This document shows, piece after piece, positions 5,837-7,264 of a stretch of DNA of 7,264 nucleotides. Where the stretch lies: assembly GCA_009996555.1 (NCBI GenBank), contig JAACZX010000113.1, forward strand, positions 1 through 7,264, in the 5' to 3' direction. Under the pieces are notes generated by a model, which saw nothing but the letters and a program-made list of their open reading frames with translations, did no database searches and was not told the DNA's origin. The DNA is from Chitinophagaceae bacterium. GTDB taxonomy: Bacteria > Bacteroidota > Bacteroidia > Chitinophagales > Chitinophagaceae. The position numbers were made by a program, and so were the translations under genes. Position 1 is the first letter of the stretch; each line of letters starts with the position of its first letter.

Positions 5837-6988
5837 TTATTCGTTGCTGCTGCCTTCGCCGCCCAAATCAAACAACAGGCTGAAACGTGTTGTATTGCTT
5901 AATGGGTTACGATTAATACCCTGACCTGTTGGCACAAGATAAGAGAAGTTAAAACCAAGCTTGTTGTATTTAACACCGGCACCTACGCTGAAAAAGCGGC
6001 GGTTTCCTTTTGTTTTTGCTTCGTAGAAATAACCGGCACGTGCAAAGAACTGATCATTGTAGCTGTACTCCATACCAGTTGATATCTGGAATTCTTTCAA
6101 TTCTTCATTGAAACCACCCGGCGCATCACCAAATGAAGAGAACCAGCTGCTTACTACACCTTTGCTGCGGTAAGCTTCAATATCTTCGGGTGTGCGAACA
6201 GAGCCCGGAGGTGTTGGCACTAATAATTTATTAATGTCAAGACCAAAGCTGATCTTGTTTGTTTCATCAATTGCTTTTGTGTACACTGCACCAAGTCCAA
6301 GGTTGGCAGGAATATAATCTTTACCACGTGCATCATTGGTATAAGCGATCTTGCTGCCAAGATTACTTAATACTGCACCGGCAGTCATACCTGTTCCTTC
6401 TTCATTCAAACCATTGTAATAAAATGATACATCACCGGCAACAGCAGTACCTGGTTTTAAAGTAGCGCCATTAAAAGTTCCTTGTCCGAGATTTGAATAA
6501 ATAAAGCGCAGAGCGATACCCACACCTATTTTATCGCTCAGTTTGCGGCTGTAGCCTGCATCTACTGCAAATTCTCTTGGTACAAAACGCTGAAGATCGT
6601 TACCGGAAAAATCAGTGAACTGAATTGTACCGAGGTTGAAGTAGCGTAATGAACCTGAAATTGATTGCAGTTCATCCATTTGATGATAACCGGCAACGGT
6701 TGCAATAAATACATCATTCAATCCAAGATCTTTTAACCATGGAGTATATGTTAACCCAATAGCAGAACGTTCTTTTGCAAAAGGAATTTTTGCCTGATTA
6801 AAGAACGATGAATTTGCATCGGGTGAAGTAGCAATACCAACATCACCCATACCACCTGCACGTGCATCGGGTGAAATACGTAACATGGGTACAGCAGTTG
6901 TTACAACGTTAATTGAATCCTGGGCAAATACTTGTACTGATGACAAACAAAATAGGAGGCCTGCAATACAGGCGATGTTCTTTCTCAT
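5837..6988 (-). CDS. porV: PorV, T9SS outer-membrane beta-barrel protein
   Basis: This 383-residue PorV (LptO) belongs to a FadL-like outer-membrane barrel family. In the T9SS it carries cargo from the translocon to the PorU sortase. The chosen start (6988) gives a clean signal peptide, MRKNIACIAG..., with cleavage near VFA|QD (22-23). The earlier ATG at 7099 lies inside porU and would bury the signal. The mature N-terminus carries the PorV signature TAVPMLRISPDARAGGMGD (31-49), then GIATSPDANSSFFNQAK (51-67). Alternating aromatic/polar beta strands run to the end, finishing RFSLLFDLG and a short acidic tail. The family's usual N-P-A-K is N-Q-A-K here, a small deviation from my memory of the family. 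porU ends 67 bases upstream, and a terminator follows 26 bases downstream, so porV is probably the last gene of its transcript. Confidence 0.95.
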   Translation of the reverse strand: MRKNIACIAGLLFCLSSVQVFAQDSINVVTTAVPMLRISPDARAGGMGDVGIATSPDANSSFFNQAKIPFAKERSAIGLTYTPWLKDLGLNDVFIATVAGYHQMDELQSISGSLRYFNLGTIQFTDFSGNDLQRFVPREFAVDAGYSRKLSDKIGVGIALRFIYSNLGQGTFNGATLKPGTAVAGDVSFYYNGLNEEGTGMTAGAVLSNLGSKIAYTNDARGKDYIPANLGLGAVYTKAIDETNKISFGLDINKLLVPTPPGSVRTPEDIEAYRSKGVVSSWFSSFGDAPGGFNEELKEFQISTGMEYSYNDQFFARAGYFYEAKTKGNRRFFSVGAGVKYNKLGFNFSYLVPTGQGINRNPLSNTTRFSLLFDLGGEGSSNE

Positions 6989-7025
6989 AAGAGTTGAAAT
7001 TTGAGCCGTAAAAATAGATGAAAAT

Positions 7026-7041
7026 TGAACACGCATGTTCA
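7026..7041 (-). other. Short inverted repeat between porU and porV
   Basis: TGAACA (7026-7031) pairs with TGTTCA (7036-7041) around the loop CGCA, six pairs in all. It begins about 15 bases after the porU stop and lies 38 bases before the porV ATG. On the minus strand it is followed by ATTTTC, a weak T-rich stretch. It could lower read-through between the two genes or be chance. Confidence 0.25.
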
Positions 7042-7055
7042 TAAACAGATTTTGG

Positions 7056-7264
7056 TTACAGCAGAACGAGCTTTTGTAAAGCTGATTGTTTTTTTCCAAA
7101 TGAATCCTTCACCTCTAACTGGTAAATGTAAACGCCTCTACCAATCTTGCGGCCGAAATCATCTGTTCCGTCCCACTCAATGTCAAAAGAACGGTTTCCT
7201 TCACTAAATATTGTACGGCTGATTGTTTTTACTACTTTTCCTGAAACAGAGTACACTCGAATGA
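7056..7264 (-). CDS. porU: PorU, T9SS C-terminal signal peptidase/sortase (3' end only)
   Basis: Only the last 68 or so codons are present; the frame is open to the right edge and ends with TAA at 7058-7056. The segment is a FlgD/Ig-like C-terminal domain: IRVYSVSGKVVKTI, then IEWDGTDDFGRKIGRGVYIY, then LEVKDSFGKK and a final LQKLVLL. Such a domain also ends other T9SS cargo, so the fragment alone would be ambiguous. Being directly upstream of porV on the same strand, the classic porU-porV order, makes PorU by far the likeliest. In known systems PorU cleaves the C-terminal signal of cargo at the outer membrane and attaches the cargo to anionic lipopolysaccharide. The catalytic gingipain-like part lies outside the window. 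Confidence 0.8.
   Translation of the reverse strand, partial: IRVYSVSGKVVKTISRTIFSEGNRSFDIEWDGTDDFGRKIGRGVYIYQLEVKDSFGKKQSALQKLVLL

Noticed and set aside
6989..7099. Upstream ATG giving PorV 37 extra residues
   Set aside because: It would overlap the porU coding end and place the signal peptide internally; the ATG at 6988 gives a normal signal peptide.

Overview
The window reads as ordinary chromosomal DNA of a Bacteroidota bacterium, most likely from the Chitinophagaceae or a near relative. The signs are a PorU/PorV pair of the type IX secretion system (T9SS), a DUF4292 lipoprotein, an EnvC-like activator, a BshA for bacillithiol, promoter-like sequences of the form TTTG-N18..20-TAnnTTTG, and no Shine-Dalgarno sites. 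The lineage is inferred from protein character, not from a search. I see no mobile element, CRISPR array, tRNA, rRNA or phage gene.

Layout. Positions 1-1217 (minus) hold most of a secreted M28 metallopeptidase whose C-terminus runs off the left edge. A 257-base divergent intergenic region follows, with a good promoter candidate for the peptidase. bshA (1475-2611, plus) is the only plus-strand gene, and its tail overlaps the EnvC-like gene by 15 bases. Everything from 2597 to the right edge is on the minus strand. In transcription order it runs: porU 3' end (7264-7056), porV (6988-5837), a rho-independent terminator, ispF (5772-5296), dut (5290-4856), a DUF4292 lipoprotein (4848-4018), and the EnvC-like gene (3934-2597).

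How the genes fit together. porU and porV make the T9SS sortase and its outer-membrane shuttle partner, which process and attach secreted proteins. A hairpin plus T run ends that unit, and the same bases contain a promoter-like -7 element for the next one. That next unit is tight: 5 bases separate ispF from dut, and 7 separate dut from the lipoprotein gene. It joins isoprenoid precursor synthesis, dUTP removal and two envelope proteins. The EnvC-like gene is 83 bases further on and has its own promoter candidate. bshA starts bacillithiol synthesis; bshB and bshC are not in the window.

No clearly undescribed system is visible. The items most worth checking are the terminator/promoter overlap before ispF, the convergent bshA/envC overlap with its hairpin, a 26-codon upstream reading frame overlapping the bshA start, and the lost catalytic residues in the EnvC-like protein.
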